A program made the position numbers and the translations under genes. The notes beneath the pieces are model-generated. The model had not been told where the DNA came from and did no database searches. It saw only the letters and a program-made list of their open reading frames with translations. 64,000 nt of DNA from Paenisporosarcina sp050269735. Its GTDB lineage: Bacteria > Bacillota > Bacilli > Bacillales_A > Planococcaceae. Below are positions 34,092 through 44,052 of the stretch, in pieces; within the stretch, counting starts at the first letter, position 1; every line of letters begins with the position of its first letter. The stretch is from positions 682,001 to 746,000 of the forward strand of contig NZ_JBNNIX010000001.1 of the NCBI RefSeq assembly GCF_050269735.1. The letters are read 5' to 3'.

Positions 34092-34730
34092 ATGTTTTTG
34101 AAAGAACGCAGTGAAATCGTCGAATATTGCAAGATGTTGAAAACAAGAGGATTGACGAAAGGGACAGGTGGCAACATTTCGATCTTTGATCGTGAATCCG
34201 GCCATATGATCATCAGTCCGAGTGGGATTAATTACGACATCATGACTGCAGAAGATGTCGTCGTTTGCGATTTACAAGGGAGTGTTATTCATGGTGATAA
34301 AGAGCCATCAAGTGAATTTCCAATGCATGCAATATTCTATCAACAACGCGAAGACATAGATGCCATGGTTCATACACATTCCATGCACGCGACGGTCCTT
34401 GCTTCACTCAGATGGAATCTACCGGCCGTTTCTTATTTGGTAGCTTTTGCCGGAAAAGACGTACGTTGTGCGGACTATGCAAGTTTCGGAACGCCAGAAC
34501 TCGCAACAAATGCCTTCGATGCTATGCAAGATCGGAAAGCAGTATTACTAGCCAATCACGGATTATTGGCAGGCGCAAACAACATCGCGACAGCATTCGC
34601 CATCGCAGAAGAAGTCGAATTTTGCTGCGAAGTCTACTTAAAAGCAAAAGCCGTAGGGGAACCAGTCATTTTGGATGACGTAGAAATGGCTCATATGGCT
34701 GATAAATTTAAGACGTACGGGCAGAAATAA
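34092..34730 (+). CDS. Class II aldolase (FucA-like), probable 5-deoxy/methylthio-ribulose-1-phosphate aldolase
   Basis: 212 residues. GLTKGTGGNISIFD and IISPSGINYD bind the phosphate; HTHSMHA and NHGLLAG carry zinc ligands of the FucA/AraD family, with acidic SSEFPMHA holding the catalytic glutamate. With mtnK and mtnA just upstream, the expected reaction is cleavage of the ribulose 1-phosphate to DHAP and an aldehyde (acetaldehyde or 2-methylthioacetaldehyde), as in the DHAP shunt of Bacillus thuringiensis (drdA) and other bacteria. Substrate is inference. 37 bases after mtnA, ribosome site AGAGGA. Confidence 0.88.
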   Translation: MFLKERSEIVEYCKMLKTRGLTKGTGGNISIFDRESGHMIISPSGINYDIMTAEDVVVCDLQGSVIHGDKEPSSEFPMHAIFYQQREDIDAMVHTHSMHATVLASLRWNLPAVSYLVAFAGKDVRCADYASFGTPELATNAFDAMQDRKAVLLANHGLLAGANNIATAFAIAEEVEFCCEVYLKAKAVGEPVILDDVEMAHMADKFKTYGQK

Positions 34731-34761
34731 ATAGATTCACAAGCACAAAGGGGTATGGAAG

Positions 34762-35208
34762 ATGGTTGAGTTAAAACCAGTCACGCAACATAATTTTCGA
34801 GCGTGTATTAAACTGCAAGTCGCGGAATCACAGAAAAACTTTGTTGCATCCAATATGTACACAATTGCCGAAGCATACGTCGATCCAAAACTGACACCCT
34901 TCGCGATCATGGATGATGAAACAGTCGTTGGGCTTGTCGCAACGGAAATCGTTCCTGAAAATGAAGACTACGATCGATACTGGATAACACGTTTTATGGT
35001 AGGCGAAGAATTCCAAGGAAAAGGCTATGGACGTAAAGGCGTGCAACTAGCGATTGAAATGCTATCGAAGCATGAAGATTGTGAACGGGTAAGACTATCG
35101 GTGGTATCGTCAAATGACGACTCCATTGCTTTCTACCAAAAGGTAGGCTTTGTACTGACAGATGAATATATTGGTAATGAGCGAGTAATGGACTATTTCT
35201 TCGCTTAA
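34762..35208 (+). CDS. GNAT N-acetyltransferase (spermidine/diamine acetyltransferase-like)
   Basis: 148 residues covering a complete GNAT fold. The acetyl-CoA loop motif is EEFQGKGYGRKGVQLAIE (Q/RxxGxG), and SSNDDSIAFYQKVGFVLT is the C-terminal half of the fold. Overall pattern recalls BltD/diamine acetyltransferases. It sits 31 bases after the aldolase and shares the operon's terminator. Confidence 0.85.
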   Translation: MVELKPVTQHNFRACIKLQVAESQKNFVASNMYTIAEAYVDPKLTPFAIMDDETVVGLVATEIVPENEDYDRYWITRFMVGEEFQGKGYGRKGVQLAIEMLSKHEDCERVRLSVVSSNDDSIAFYQKVGFVLTDEYIGNERVMDYFFA

Positions 35209-35234
35209 ACCGACTAAGACTATAAGAAAACAGA

Positions 35235-35262
35235 GGAGCCAGCATTTGCTGGCTCCTTTATT
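35235..35262 (+). terminator. Terminator of the mtnK-mtnA-aldolase-GNAT operon
   Basis: Perfect 10-bp stem GGAGCCAGCA/TGCTGGCTCC, TT loop, then TTTATTTT. Confidence 0.95.
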
Positions 35263-35296
35263 TTCGTTATTTGTTAGAATCGCAATTTAGTACAGT

Positions 35297-35360
35297 CGGG
35301 CGAAGCGAAAACCAAACCAATTGGCCCCCTCAAACTCTGTTTTCGCGGTATTTTTGTGTG
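35297..35360 (+). repeat. Dispersed repeat (GAAGCGAAAACCAAACC...GGTATTTTTGTG), copy 4
   Basis: Same element as at 3215-3274: GCGAAAACCAAACCAATTGG, CCCCCTC and GGTATTTTTGTG in order, and as there it is followed directly by a GAATAAA 21-bp array. Confidence 0.7.
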
Positions 35361-35375
35361 GAAAACTGTGAATGG

Positions 35376-35486
35376 GAATAAACCAATGTTGTAGAGGAAT
35401 AAAAGTGGAGTGAAATAGAATAAAGTGCGATCGAAAGGGAATAAACATAGCGCCAAAAGCAATAAATCAAAGTGAAAGGGAATAAA
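35376..35486 (+). repeat. 21-bp-period array, GAATAAA core (6 units)
   Basis: GAATAAA cores start at 35376, 35397, 35418 and 35439, with CAATAAA at 35460, all exactly 21 bp apart; a sixth at 35480 is one base early. Between-core sequence is not conserved. The 339-base gap between the GNAT gene and the HupE gene otherwise holds two terminators and the dispersed repeat. Confidence 0.85.
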
Positions 35487-35510
35487 TATTCTTCTCTGTA
35501 AAAAGCCATC

Positions 35511-35538
35511 AAAAAAGACACGGGCATATGCCAGTGTC
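35511..35538 (-). terminator. Terminator of the HupE/UreJ gene
   Basis: On the minus strand GACACTGGCA and TGCCCGTGTC pair with one mismatch, followed by T6. Confidence 0.85.
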
Positions 35539-35547
35539 CAATTTCCT

Positions 35548-36684
35548 CTATAAAAACAACCTCTCAATCAACCAATACCCACCCATTAACGCAATAAGGA
35601 CCGAACCATATGTCACAAATTGACGGGCATATTTTTGTTTTTGCATATAGTTCAGCAGGGGAAGCAAAGCAAGTACCAGTAGAATCTGGACCACTTCGAT
35701 GCCTATATTAAAATTGAATAAAGCTGTAAACAATCGATTCGACGGAAGATTCATTTCCTTTAGAATCGATGCGAACCCTAACCCGTGAATCAATCCGAAA
35801 CCAAAAGTTAGCCCCCAACGATGCTTCACTTCTTTACGGAAAATATTTTCAAGTGCCACATAGATAATACTTAAAGCAATTACGGCTTCCACAAATAGTG
35901 ATGGCAGGCTGATCATACCCAACACAGATAAACTGATTGTAATACTATGCGCAATTGTAAATGCCGTAACGATGGCAATATATTGTTTCAATGTCTGTTT
36001 GCGCAATAACAAAGCAAATAAGAACAGTAAATGATCGTACCCGGTCAAAATATGCATGGCACCTAATTTGAAGAAGGCGAGCCAAGATGAATCTTGATCT
36101 GTCGAATGAGTACCAGCAGAAGCATTTTCGCTGCCTTGCTCCATTTGAACCTCAGTAATCAATTTTGTCCAAGTACGTTCATTGCCTTGAATTACCGTTT
36201 CACTTGTCTCTCCATAATAAGAAGATGAAACCAAATTTATGTAATTTGTAGCGGAATCATCTACGTAAAACCCATCCATCAAAGTCAACGTATCACCAGG
36301 TTGAAAGCCTTCATAGGCGAAGTGAAAACGAATGAATTCCGTGTTGTCGATCTCTTTTATTTCTGTTTTTTCGAGCGAAGCATGCAGCTCAGTGTTATTT
36401 TTATCGATTACGAGCGTTTCAGAAATCAGTTCTTCTAAATGATGCTCTGCTTTCTTCAACTCTTTCTTGCCAATCTTTTCATTGCCGTTCACATCAACAT
36501 CTTCAACTAATTCAATTAACGAAAGACTATCAATTGTAAACGTCAATTCTGTTCGGCTTTCTTGAATATCTATACTTGTATAACTCGCACTATATGCATG
36601 TGCGTCCACTTTTAACGGATGCAATAAACTAAATAGTAGTAGAAGCAGCAAAAAATAACGCGAACTTGAATAAATAATTGGCAC
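35548..36684 (-). CDS. HupE/UreJ-family membrane protein with extracellular N-terminal domain
   Basis: 378 residues. Signal-like first helix (about 8-22), an extracellular domain (about 28-215) that includes the EF-hand-like DVDVNGNEKIGKKEL (about 62-76), then about six to seven membrane helices with the HupE/UreJ motif GAMHILTGYDHLLFLFALLL and FGLIHGLGFA, whose histidines and aspartate may bind a metal. Family members are linked to nickel/cobalt or other metal handling, but this longer form is functionally undefined. GTG start with AAGGGGAGAT upstream. Monocistronic. Confidence 0.85.
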   Translation of the reverse strand: MPIIYSSSRYFLLLLLLFSLLHPLKVDAHAYSASYTSIDIQESRTELTFTIDSLSLIELVEDVDVNGNEKIGKKELKKAEHHLEELISETLVIDKNNTELHASLEKTEIKEIDNTEFIRFHFAYEGFQPGDTLTLMDGFYVDDSATNYINLVSSSYYGETSETVIQGNERTWTKLITEVQMEQGSENASAGTHSTDQDSSWLAFFKLGAMHILTGYDHLLFLFALLLRKQTLKQYIAIVTAFTIAHSITISLSVLGMISLPSLFVEAVIALSIIYVALENIFRKEVKHRWGLTFGFGLIHGLGFASILKEMNLPSNRLFTALFNFNIGIEVVQILLVLALLPLLNYMQKQKYARQFVTYGSVLIALMGGYWLIERLFL

Positions 36685-36922
36685 GAATAGATCTCCCCTT
36701 ATATCTCCTTTATGGTCCTTAAAGATTATAAGCCTTACATCTTTTCAAAGATAGAAGAAAAAATGTAAATAATTTATTAAATCTTCAAAACTATATTTCT
36801 TTTATATGAGAAAATGCGTAAAATGAAAATGCTTACATAATAGAAAAGTCAGACATCCTGACAACATTTGTCATTTGGTAGGCAAAATTGTTCAATCACT
36901 AATAGGGGAGAAGGTAGAATTT

Positions 36923-39900
36923 GTGATTAAAAGAAAACAATCTTTAAAACGTTGGGTCAGCATGTTCTTAACAGCTATTTTAGTTGTCAGTTCGATGTTG
37001 CCAGCAGGATTAAGTCATAAAGTAAACGCTCAAATTGCTGAGCAAGTCGTCATCAGTCAAGTGTATGGTGGGGGAGGTAATGGAGGCGCAAAATACTCCA
37101 ACGATTTTATTGAATTATACAATCCAACTGCAAGTGATATTTCATTAGATGGTTGGTCAGTACAATATGCCAGTTCAACTGGAAGCGTCAGTACTGGAAT
37201 CACAGGACTAACTGGTGAAATTAAAGCTTATTCTTATTATTTAATAAAAGCAAAAGCGGGAACTTCAGTTACCGATAAACCACTACCAGAGCCTTACGAT
37301 GTGACAAGTACTACAATTGATATGGCTGGAACGAATGGTAAAGTTGCGCTGGTTAAAGATAAGACAACAGCAATTTCAGGTAAAGATGACCCTGCTGTAC
37401 TAGATTATGTAGGATATGGATCTGCGAATGCTTATGAAGGGTCAGCAGCAACGCCTGTACTGACTAACAGTACAGCTGCAATTCGTCGTCCTTATGCAAA
37501 TATGAATCCAGCCAAAGGTTATGGCAACGGCTGGGATACAAATGATAACAAAGCGGATTTTGTGGCAGTTGCACCAGTCCCACACAACTCTGCAAGCCCT
37601 GCAGAGAAATTTGAGTTAGTAGAAAGTTTAAAACCAATTGGCGATCGCATTCTATTCGTCCAACAAGGTACAAATGCAACAATTAAAGCTCTAGCAGGAA
37701 CAGTAACTGCAGAAGCTACAGTTAAGTTTTATTCAAGTGAAACTATTGGAACCGAAACGTATCTTGGTTCAACTACTGCAACTGCGAACGGTTCTTTCGA
37801 AACGACTTTCGATGCTAAAAAAGTATTAACATCTGTTTTTATTACTTCAACAGAAGTTATTAGTCCAACAGAGAACAAGCCTGAAAGCTTGCCTACTGAA
37901 ATTGCAGTAGCTGCACCAAGTACATCACTGGATGCTGAAAAATTAGCATATAGTGTCGATGGCAACGGCAACGGAACCGTGAGTGGGAAGGCTGCTGCCG
38001 GAAAATCTTCATCATCTCTTGCTGTCTATACAAGTGAAGCAATGGGACAAGAAAACTATTTAGCTCCATCTAACGGCGAGCCTGTAATCGTTAATGGTGC
38101 TGGGGAATTTACTTACACATTTAATGGTACTACTGCACCAGAAACAGTGTACGTAACACAGCAAACAGCTACGGCAAAAGGGATTCAACTGCAAAGTGTT
38201 CCTGTATCCGTTACAAAACCTGATTTGACAGTCATCACGAAATTAGCGGACGTTCGTGGTTCTGATGATAAAGGTCAACCGATTCATTTAAATGAGTCCT
38301 TCACGATTGAAGGGGTTGTTACATTTGAAAACGGAGTATTAGGATCACAAAAAAGCAACTTCTATCTTCAAGATGAAACAGCAGGTATTAATGTGTTTGG
38401 TTCATTCGATCACAACTTAACAATCGAACGTGGAGATAAATTACGTGTGTCGGGTAAAGTGATTTACTATAACGGCTTAACAGAATTTGAACCAACTTCG
38501 ATCAAAAAAGTTCTTGCTCAACAAGAACTGCCTGCTCCAAAACAATTATCAATTTTGGATATGACAAACTATGCTATTGCGGAACCTTTGGAAGGCAGTT
38601 TGGCAAAAGTAAGCGGGAAAGTTTCTGCTGTTACCGCCTCAGGCTCGAACACAAACGTAACGATTGTTGATGAGAACAACAAATCAACACTTGTTCGTGT
38701 TATGGCGAAGACAAATATCAATATTGAAAAAGATATCGTACAAAACAAAAGCTACACATTCACTGGAGTAGTGAGCCAATATACAACTTCTGCTACAGCG
38801 AAAAGTGGCTATCAGTTATTCCCACGTGATGTGAAGGACATTTCACCAATGCTGGGCATTACACACACACCAATCACAACCACTTACTTAGATACGAATG
38901 TATCGTTCGAAGCAGTAGTGGATGGTGCAGAATCAGTAACATTAAGTTACAAAGGAACGAGTGATTCTGAATTCACGACGATTCCAATGGTCGGAGATAC
39001 AGAAAATCGTTTCACAGCACAGTTAGCAGCTGGACAAGTACCTCAAAATGGATTTGAGTACAAAATCACGGCTACAGCAGGCACACAACAACAAGTGGCT
39101 GGTCCCTTCACAGTTACATTAGTGGAAGATGCTGAAGGTCCTCAATTCTTGAGTGAAACACCACAAAATGGAACGCGTGTGGAAACACCACGTCCAGAAG
39201 TAGCGGTTTTAATCGACGACTTGAGTGGAGTAGAGCCATCATCCATTCAACTTTGGATTGACGGAGAAGTAAAATCGGATGCAGTAGTTTCCAAAACTCA
39301 AGTGAAATACACGGCCACTGAAGATTATGCACAAGGCATTCACACGGTAAAAGTAACAGCAAAAGATTTAAAAGGGAACGAAAGCACAAAAGAGTGGACA
39401 TTCGAAATCGTGCCACGCTTTACAGGTGGTAACCACTACAGAGGAACGACACATAACCATACAAACATTTCTCATGACGGAACGGGATCACCTGAAGATG
39501 CATTGAAAGCTGGTCAAAAATATGGCTATGATTACTTTGCTTTCTCTGATCACTCACATGATATCGACCCAGACAAACTGGGAACAGACACAGTAGATCG
39601 TAAAGGAATGCCTGAACGTTCTGGTGGTTCTGATTGGCAGCTAACAAAAAATTTAGCAGATCAATATACGAAAGATGGCGAGTATGTTGTATTCCCGGCG
39701 TTCGAAATGACATCTACATCTTGGGGTCACTCGAATGTTTTCGGGACAGAAAACTTCATCGATCGTAACGTGAACGGCAAGCAATACCAAAGCTTAGATC
39801 AATACTATGCATGGGTACTTTCATACGAGGATGTTGTAGCTCAATTCAACCACCCGGATATGTCGACAAATGCATTCAATAGTTTCAAACCGTACGACCA

Positions 39901-42900
39901 AAAAGTGGACCAATTATTCACAATGCTTGAAGTAGGAAATGGTTCAGGTAACTACGCTTATGCAAATGCTGAGAAGAAATATTTCTCTACATTAGACTTA
40001 GGCTGGCACTTAGCACCGACTTATGGTGAAGATAACCACGATGGCACATGGGGTAAAACGAATGCCCGTACAGTCATTGTGGCAGACGACTTAACTCAAG
40101 CTTCATTGCTTCATTCAATGCGTAATATGCGTGTATACATGAGTGAAGATGCAAACGCTGACCTCGATGTAATGGCAAATGGTTACTACATGGGTTCAAC
40201 AGTGGACAGCACATCATTGGATTTCGAGATTTCAGTGAAAGATTTAGTTGCTGAAACTAAATCGAATGGCTATGATTACTTACCAACTTCATACGCATCA
40301 AACGATGTTGTTGAAAAAGTAGAATTAATTACAAACGGTGGAAAAGTAGTAGAAACACATACACCAGATGCGAAAGACTTCACTTGGAAGCCTTCGGTTA
40401 ATGTGCCAAGTGGCCAACAATGGTTTGTTGTGCGTGTAACGCAAAAAGATGGTGAACGTATTTACTCCGCACCAATCTGGTCAAAAGAAGTATCTGTTGA
40501 CGTCAAAGTGAATGCGATTGATGTAACGGGTGACGTTATTATAGAAGGAAACCCTGCGAAACTAAATGCAACAGTAGGGAACTTCGGTACACAAGAAGTG
40601 AAAAACTTGAAAGTAGACTTCTACTACGATGAAGTCAAAGCTGAAAAGTTAATTGGAACAAATACCATTTCATCTATTCTTTCTAAAGGGACGGGCATCG
40701 CTTCGGTAACATGGGCAACCCCGATTAAGGGAAATCACAACATCATCGCAGTCGTCACATCAAATGATGGATTGCAGATCGGTGACGTAAGCTTCACGCT
40801 TCCGGTCATTGTAAAAGAACCACTTGGCATTAAAGTAGTAATTGACGCTGCCCATGGGAATGAAAACTCCAGCGGGGATGGCGGAACATATAAAGATAAT
40901 CTAAAAGCCTTTACAGTATTACTTCAAAAAGAAGGATACACAGTAGCGGAAAACAAAGCGGAAATTACAGATGCAACATTTACGGGCGTTAATGTATTCA
41001 TGATGACGCATCCAAAAACAGTATTAACAGCATCTGAACAAACAGCAGTAGCGAAATTTGTTCAAAATGGCGGTTCATTACTGGTTGCAGGTAAGAGTAA
41101 CAACAGTTCAGAACCAACCATCAACAATGCGGTATTGGCAGAAGCGGGATCGACTATCCGCATCCAAAGTGATGGCGTATTCGACCTTAGCAAATCAGGT
41201 AATTTCTGGAGTGATCCGACTGTAAGTCCATTCGCAGTACGCCCACATCCAGGTTTGGTAGACAATTATATGACTGATAGAGTGCCATTTGTGGATTACT
41301 ACAGTGGTGCAAGTTTAAGCGGACCACAAAACACGGCTTTGAATAACAGTGATAAAGTAACGATTCTTGTAAAAGGGAATGAAACGACGTATCAAGGTAA
41401 CCTGAGATCAAACGCATATGCGTACGATACGGTTTCGGATAACGAAGGCGGTTCGAAGATTCCATTAATCGCTTCTGAAGAAATCGGAGAAAAAGGACGC
41501 GTCATCGTCTCAGGTATGAATATATTCAATGACAAACAATTGGATGAGGCTTATGAACCGAAAGGGAATGACGAATTCTCTTTAAATGCAATCAACTGGT
41601 TGGCTCATCGTGATACAACAGTCACGCCAATCAATGAAGCACGTAAAGTTGTAAGCGAAAAAGAGGTTGTCGTGGAAGGTACAGTAACAGCTGAAGCCGG
41701 CATATTCTTCGATGCGTTCTACATCCAAGATGAAACTGGCGGCATCATGGCATTCCAGGAAGTCCCTGCAGATGCTTTAAAACTTGGTGATAAAGTCCGA
41801 ATCTATGGCCACATCATCTCGTTTGATAACAACATAGAAATCGAGTTTACATCGTTCGCACATGACGTGATCAAAATTGGTCATGGCGACGTCGTTCAGC
41901 CGAAGCAAGTCGCAACAGGTGATGCGACTACTGAAGCAAATCAAGGCTCTTTAGTGAAAGTAAAAGGACAGGTTACATCGATCTATGATGACAATTCTTA
42001 TGTCATTAATGACGGTTCTGGAGATGTTCTCGTCTTTACGGATGGCTATATCGTCAACCAATCAGGCGCAGTACCAAAATTAAAAGTCGGCGATACATTG
42101 GAAGCAGTCGGTCTTTCAGGTTCATTTGCAGGCGGAACGCGTATTCGAGTACGCAATACAAAAGAACTTGTCGGTACGGAAGCGACCATTCCTGATGTGA
42201 AATCAATTGAGGTGAACAAAACGGATGTCTCGCTTGAAGTGGGTGGAACTGATCAATTAGTAGTCACTGAAACAACGACAAAAGCTGATTCGACATCTAC
42301 TCAAGAAAATGTGACACCAACTGCGACCTATAGTGGTTTTGACACAAACGTGATATCTGTAGAAGCAGGCCTAATCACTGCGAAAGCAGCCGGTTCAACG
42401 AACATCACGATTACAGTCGGTGAGAACACGAAAACAGTGAGCGTTACGGTCAAGGAAATACCGGATGTCAAAACGTTAGAAGTGGACAAAACGGATGTTT
42501 CACTTGAAGTGGGTGCAACGGATCAATTAGTAGTCACTGAAACAACGACAAAAGCTGATTCGACATCTACTCAACAAAATGTGACACCAATTGCAACGTA
42601 TAGTGGCTATGACACAAACGTAATTTCTGTAGAAGCAGGCCTAATCACTGCGAAAGCGGCCGGCTCAACGAACATTACCATTACAGTCGGTGATAACACG
42701 AAAACAGTGAGCGTTATGGTCAAAGAAAAACCGGATGTCAAAACGTTGGAAGTGGACAAAACAACTGTTTCGCTTGAAGTAGGTGCAACTGATCAATTAG
42801 TAGTCACTGAAACAACGACTAAAGCTGATTCGACATCTACTCAAGAAAATGTGACACCAACTGCAACTTATAGTGGCTATGACACAAACGTGATTGCTGT

Positions 42901-43984
42901 AGAAGCGGGCCTAATCACTGCGAAAGTGGCCGGCTCAACGAACATCACCATTACAGTCGGTGAGAACACGAAAACAGTGAGCGTTACGGTCACAGAAAAA
43001 CCGGATGTCAAAACGTTAGAAGTAAACAAAACTTCTGTATCACTGAGTGTAGGGAAAACTGAGCGTTTGATCGTAAATGAAATAACGACAAAAGCGAACA
43101 TGACTTCTACTATTAATAATGTCACGGCAACAGCGACATATTCAGGCTTCGATAGTAAGATAATTTCAATTAATGCTGGATTAATTACAGCGAAAGCAAG
43201 CGGAACAACCAACATCAAAATTACAGTTGGCAAAAATTCCAAAACAGTGAAGGTTACAGTAACAGAAAAAGCGCCACCAAAACAAGATGTCATTACAATC
43301 GAATTGAACAAATCTACAATGTCTCTTGTTGTAGGTGCAACTGATCGAATCGTAATGACAGAAACAATCAAAAATTCTGGCATGACTAAATCACAAAAAG
43401 ACGTTTCGGCTGTAGCAACATACAGTGGCTACAATGCCAACGTGATTTCAGTGAATGGCGGATTAGTTACAGCGAAAGCTGCTGGAACGACAACAATCAT
43501 CGCAACATATGGTGGAAATTCCGTATTAATTAACGTAACGGTAATTGCTACAGATCTAAATGTGGTCATTGTGAATGCAGGCGAAATAGATACAACAAAA
43601 TCAGCAATCTTGATTGAAAGCAAAACTTCGTTTGATAATGGAAAAGGCCAAATTCGTTTTACAAATGAAGCAGTAGCCAAAATCGACAAAGCGAACAAGA
43701 ATGTGATAGTGAAGCTAGCAAGCGGCACATTTACCATCACTTCGAGGAACTTCGACATTTTAGCGAAAAAAGGAACATTTTCACTAAATCTAGAGTTCCA
43801 TGTTCAAAATGGGTCCAAAGGATGGAAAATGAAAGACATGTCATTTACGGATGCAACAGGGCAACAAATTACGGAAGGGTTCAAAGATTTCTTCATCATC
43901 ACCACTTCAGGTAAAAAGCAAATCGTAGGAGCATACTACGAAAACAAATCGAAGAAGTGGAGATTCTTAACCATCCGTTGGTAA
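36923..43984 (+). CDS. Giant secreted multidomain PHP-phosphoesterase / lamin-tail / Ig-repeat exoprotein
   Basis: 2353 residues. Signal peptide (cleavage likely after HKVNA). Domains by eye: lamin-tail domain (about 41-225, VVISQVYGGGG...DFIELYNPT); linker strands; OB-fold nuclease-accessory domain (about 438-645); Ig-like domain; PHP metallophosphoesterase (about 833-1075, YRGTTHNHTNISHDGTGSPE and FAFSDHSHD, metal-binding histidines); CARDB-like domain (about 1193-1298); a GATase/ThuA-like domain (about 1303-1566, VVIDAAHGNENSSGDGG); a second OB fold (about 1570-1753); five Big-type repeats of 90 residues (1757-2208); a novel C-terminal tail. No LPxTG. Likely an extracellular phosphodiesterase/nuclease scavenging phosphate. 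GTG 36923 with AGAAGG upstream; TTG 36875 lacks a site. Confidence 0.85.
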   Translation: MIKRKQSLKRWVSMFLTAILVVSSMLPAGLSHKVNAQIAEQVVISQVYGGGGNGGAKYSNDFIELYNPTASDISLDGWSVQYASSTGSVSTGITGLTGEIKAYSYYLIKAKAGTSVTDKPLPEPYDVTSTTIDMAGTNGKVALVKDKTTAISGKDDPAVLDYVGYGSANAYEGSAATPVLTNSTAAIRRPYANMNPAKGYGNGWDTNDNKADFVAVAPVPHNSASPAEKFELVESLKPIGDRILFVQQGTNATIKALAGTVTAEATVKFYSSETIGTETYLGSTTATANGSFETTFDAKKVLTSVFITSTEVISPTENKPESLPTEIAVAAPSTSLDAEKLAYSVDGNGNGTVSGKAAAGKSSSSLAVYTSEAMGQENYLAPSNGEPVIVNGAGEFTYTFNGTTAPETVYVTQQTATAKGIQLQSVPVSVTKPDLTVITKLADVRGSDDKGQPIHLNESFTIEGVVTFENGVLGSQKSNFYLQDETAGINVFGSFDHNLTIERGDKLRVSGKVIYYNGLTEFEPTSIKKVLAQQELPAPKQLSILDMTNYAIAEPLEGSLAKVSGKVSAVTASGSNTNVTIVDENNKSTLVRVMAKTNINIEKDIVQNKSYTFTGVVSQYTTSATAKSGYQLFPRDVKDISPMLGITHTPITTTYLDTNVSFEAVVDGAESVTLSYKGTSDSEFTTIPMVGDTENRFTAQLAAGQVPQNGFEYKITATAGTQQQVAGPFTVTLVEDAEGPQFLSETPQNGTRVETPRPEVAVLIDDLSGVEPSSIQLWIDGEVKSDAVVSKTQVKYTATEDYAQGIHTVKVTAKDLKGNESTKEWTFEIVPRFTGGNHYRGTTHNHTNISHDGTGSPEDALKAGQKYGYDYFAFSDHSHDIDPDKLGTDTVDRKGMPERSGGSDWQLTKNLADQYTKDGEYVVFPAFEMTSTSWGHSNVFGTENFIDRNVNGKQYQSLDQYYAWVLSYEDVVAQFNHPDMSTNAFNSFKPYDQKVDQLFTMLEVGNGSGNYAYANAEKKYFSTLDLGWHLAPTYGEDNHDGTWGKTNARTVIVADDLTQASLLHSMRNMRVYMSEDANADLDVMANGYYMGSTVDSTSLDFEISVKDLVAETKSNGYDYLPTSYASNDVVEKVELITNGGKVVETHTPDAKDFTWKPSVNVPSGQQWFVVRVTQKDGERIYSAPIWSKEVSVDVKVNAIDVTGDVIIEGNPAKLNATVGNFGTQEVKNLKVDFYYDEVKAEKLIGTNTISSILSKGTGIASVTWATPIKGNHNIIAVVTSNDGLQIGDVSFTLPVIVKEPLGIKVVIDAAHGNENSSGDGGTYKDNLKAFTVLLQKEGYTVAENKAEITDATFTGVNVFMMTHPKTVLTASEQTAVAKFVQNGGSLLVAGKSNNSSEPTINNAVLAEAGSTIRIQSDGVFDLSKSGNFWSDPTVSPFAVRPHPGLVDNYMTDRVPFVDYYSGASLSGPQNTALNNSDKVTILVKGNETTYQGNLRSNAYAYDTVSDNEGGSKIPLIASEEIGEKGRVIVSGMNIFNDKQLDEAYEPKGNDEFSLNAINWLAHRDTTVTPINEARKVVSEKEVVVEGTVTAEAGIFFDAFYIQDETGGIMAFQEVPADALKLGDKVRIYGHIISFDNNIEIEFTSFAHDVIKIGHGDVVQPKQVATGDATTEANQGSLVKVKGQVTSIYDDNSYVINDGSGDVLVFTDGYIVNQSGAVPKLKVGDTLEAVGLSGSFAGGTRIRVRNTKELVGTEATIPDVKSIEVNKTDVSLEVGGTDQLVVTETTTKADSTSTQENVTPTATYSGFDTNVISVEAGLITAKAAGSTNITITVGENTKTVSVTVKEIPDVKTLEVDKTDVSLEVGATDQLVVTETTTKADSTSTQQNVTPIATYSGYDTNVISVEAGLITAKAAGSTNITITVGDNTKTVSVMVKEKPDVKTLEVDKTTVSLEVGATDQLVVTETTTKADSTSTQENVTPTATYSGYDTNVIAVEAGLITAKVAGSTNITITVGENTKTVSVTVTEKPDVKTLEVNKTSVSLSVGKTERLIVNEITTKANMTSTINNVTATATYSGFDSKIISINAGLITAKASGTTNIKITVGKNSKTVKVTVTEKAPPKQDVITIELNKSTMSLVVGATDRIVMTETIKNSGMTKSQKDVSAVATYSGYNANVISVNGGLVTAKAAGTTTIIATYGGNSVLINVTVIATDLNVVIVNAGEIDTTKSAILIESKTSFDNGKGQIRFTNEAVAKIDKANKNVIVKLASGTFTITSRNFDILAKKGTFSLNLEFHVQNGSKGWKMKDMSFTDATGQQITEGFKDFFIITTSGKKQIVGAYYENKSKKWRFLTIRW
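42191..43546 (+). repeat. Five 270-bp in-frame repeats encoding Big-like domains
   Basis: Repeats begin at 42191, 42461, 42731, 43001 and about 43271, i.e. 270 bp (90 codons) each. The first three are nearly identical in DNA; the fourth and fifth are diverged. Each encodes KTLEVDKTDVSLEVGATDQL, TTTKADSTSTQ, TYSGYDTNVI and AAGSTNITITVG in order. The array should expand and contract by recombination. Confidence 0.93.
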
Positions 43985-43993
43985 TCAAAATAG

Positions 43994-44028
43994 ATCCATC
44001 CAAGCCACAAGCTTGGATGGATTTTTTT
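43994..44028 (+). terminator. Terminator of the giant exoprotein gene
   Basis: Perfect 12-bp stem ATCCATCCAAGC/GCTTGGATGGAT followed by T6. Confidence 0.95.
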
Positions 44029-44052
44029 ATGTAATCAGAAAGTATATGAACG

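Noticed and set aside
35274..35567. 97-residue minus-strand frame between the GNAT and HupE genes
   Set aside because: It reads through the GAATAAA array and the terminators; its composition (FPF, LLLFL) is a by-product of the repeat.
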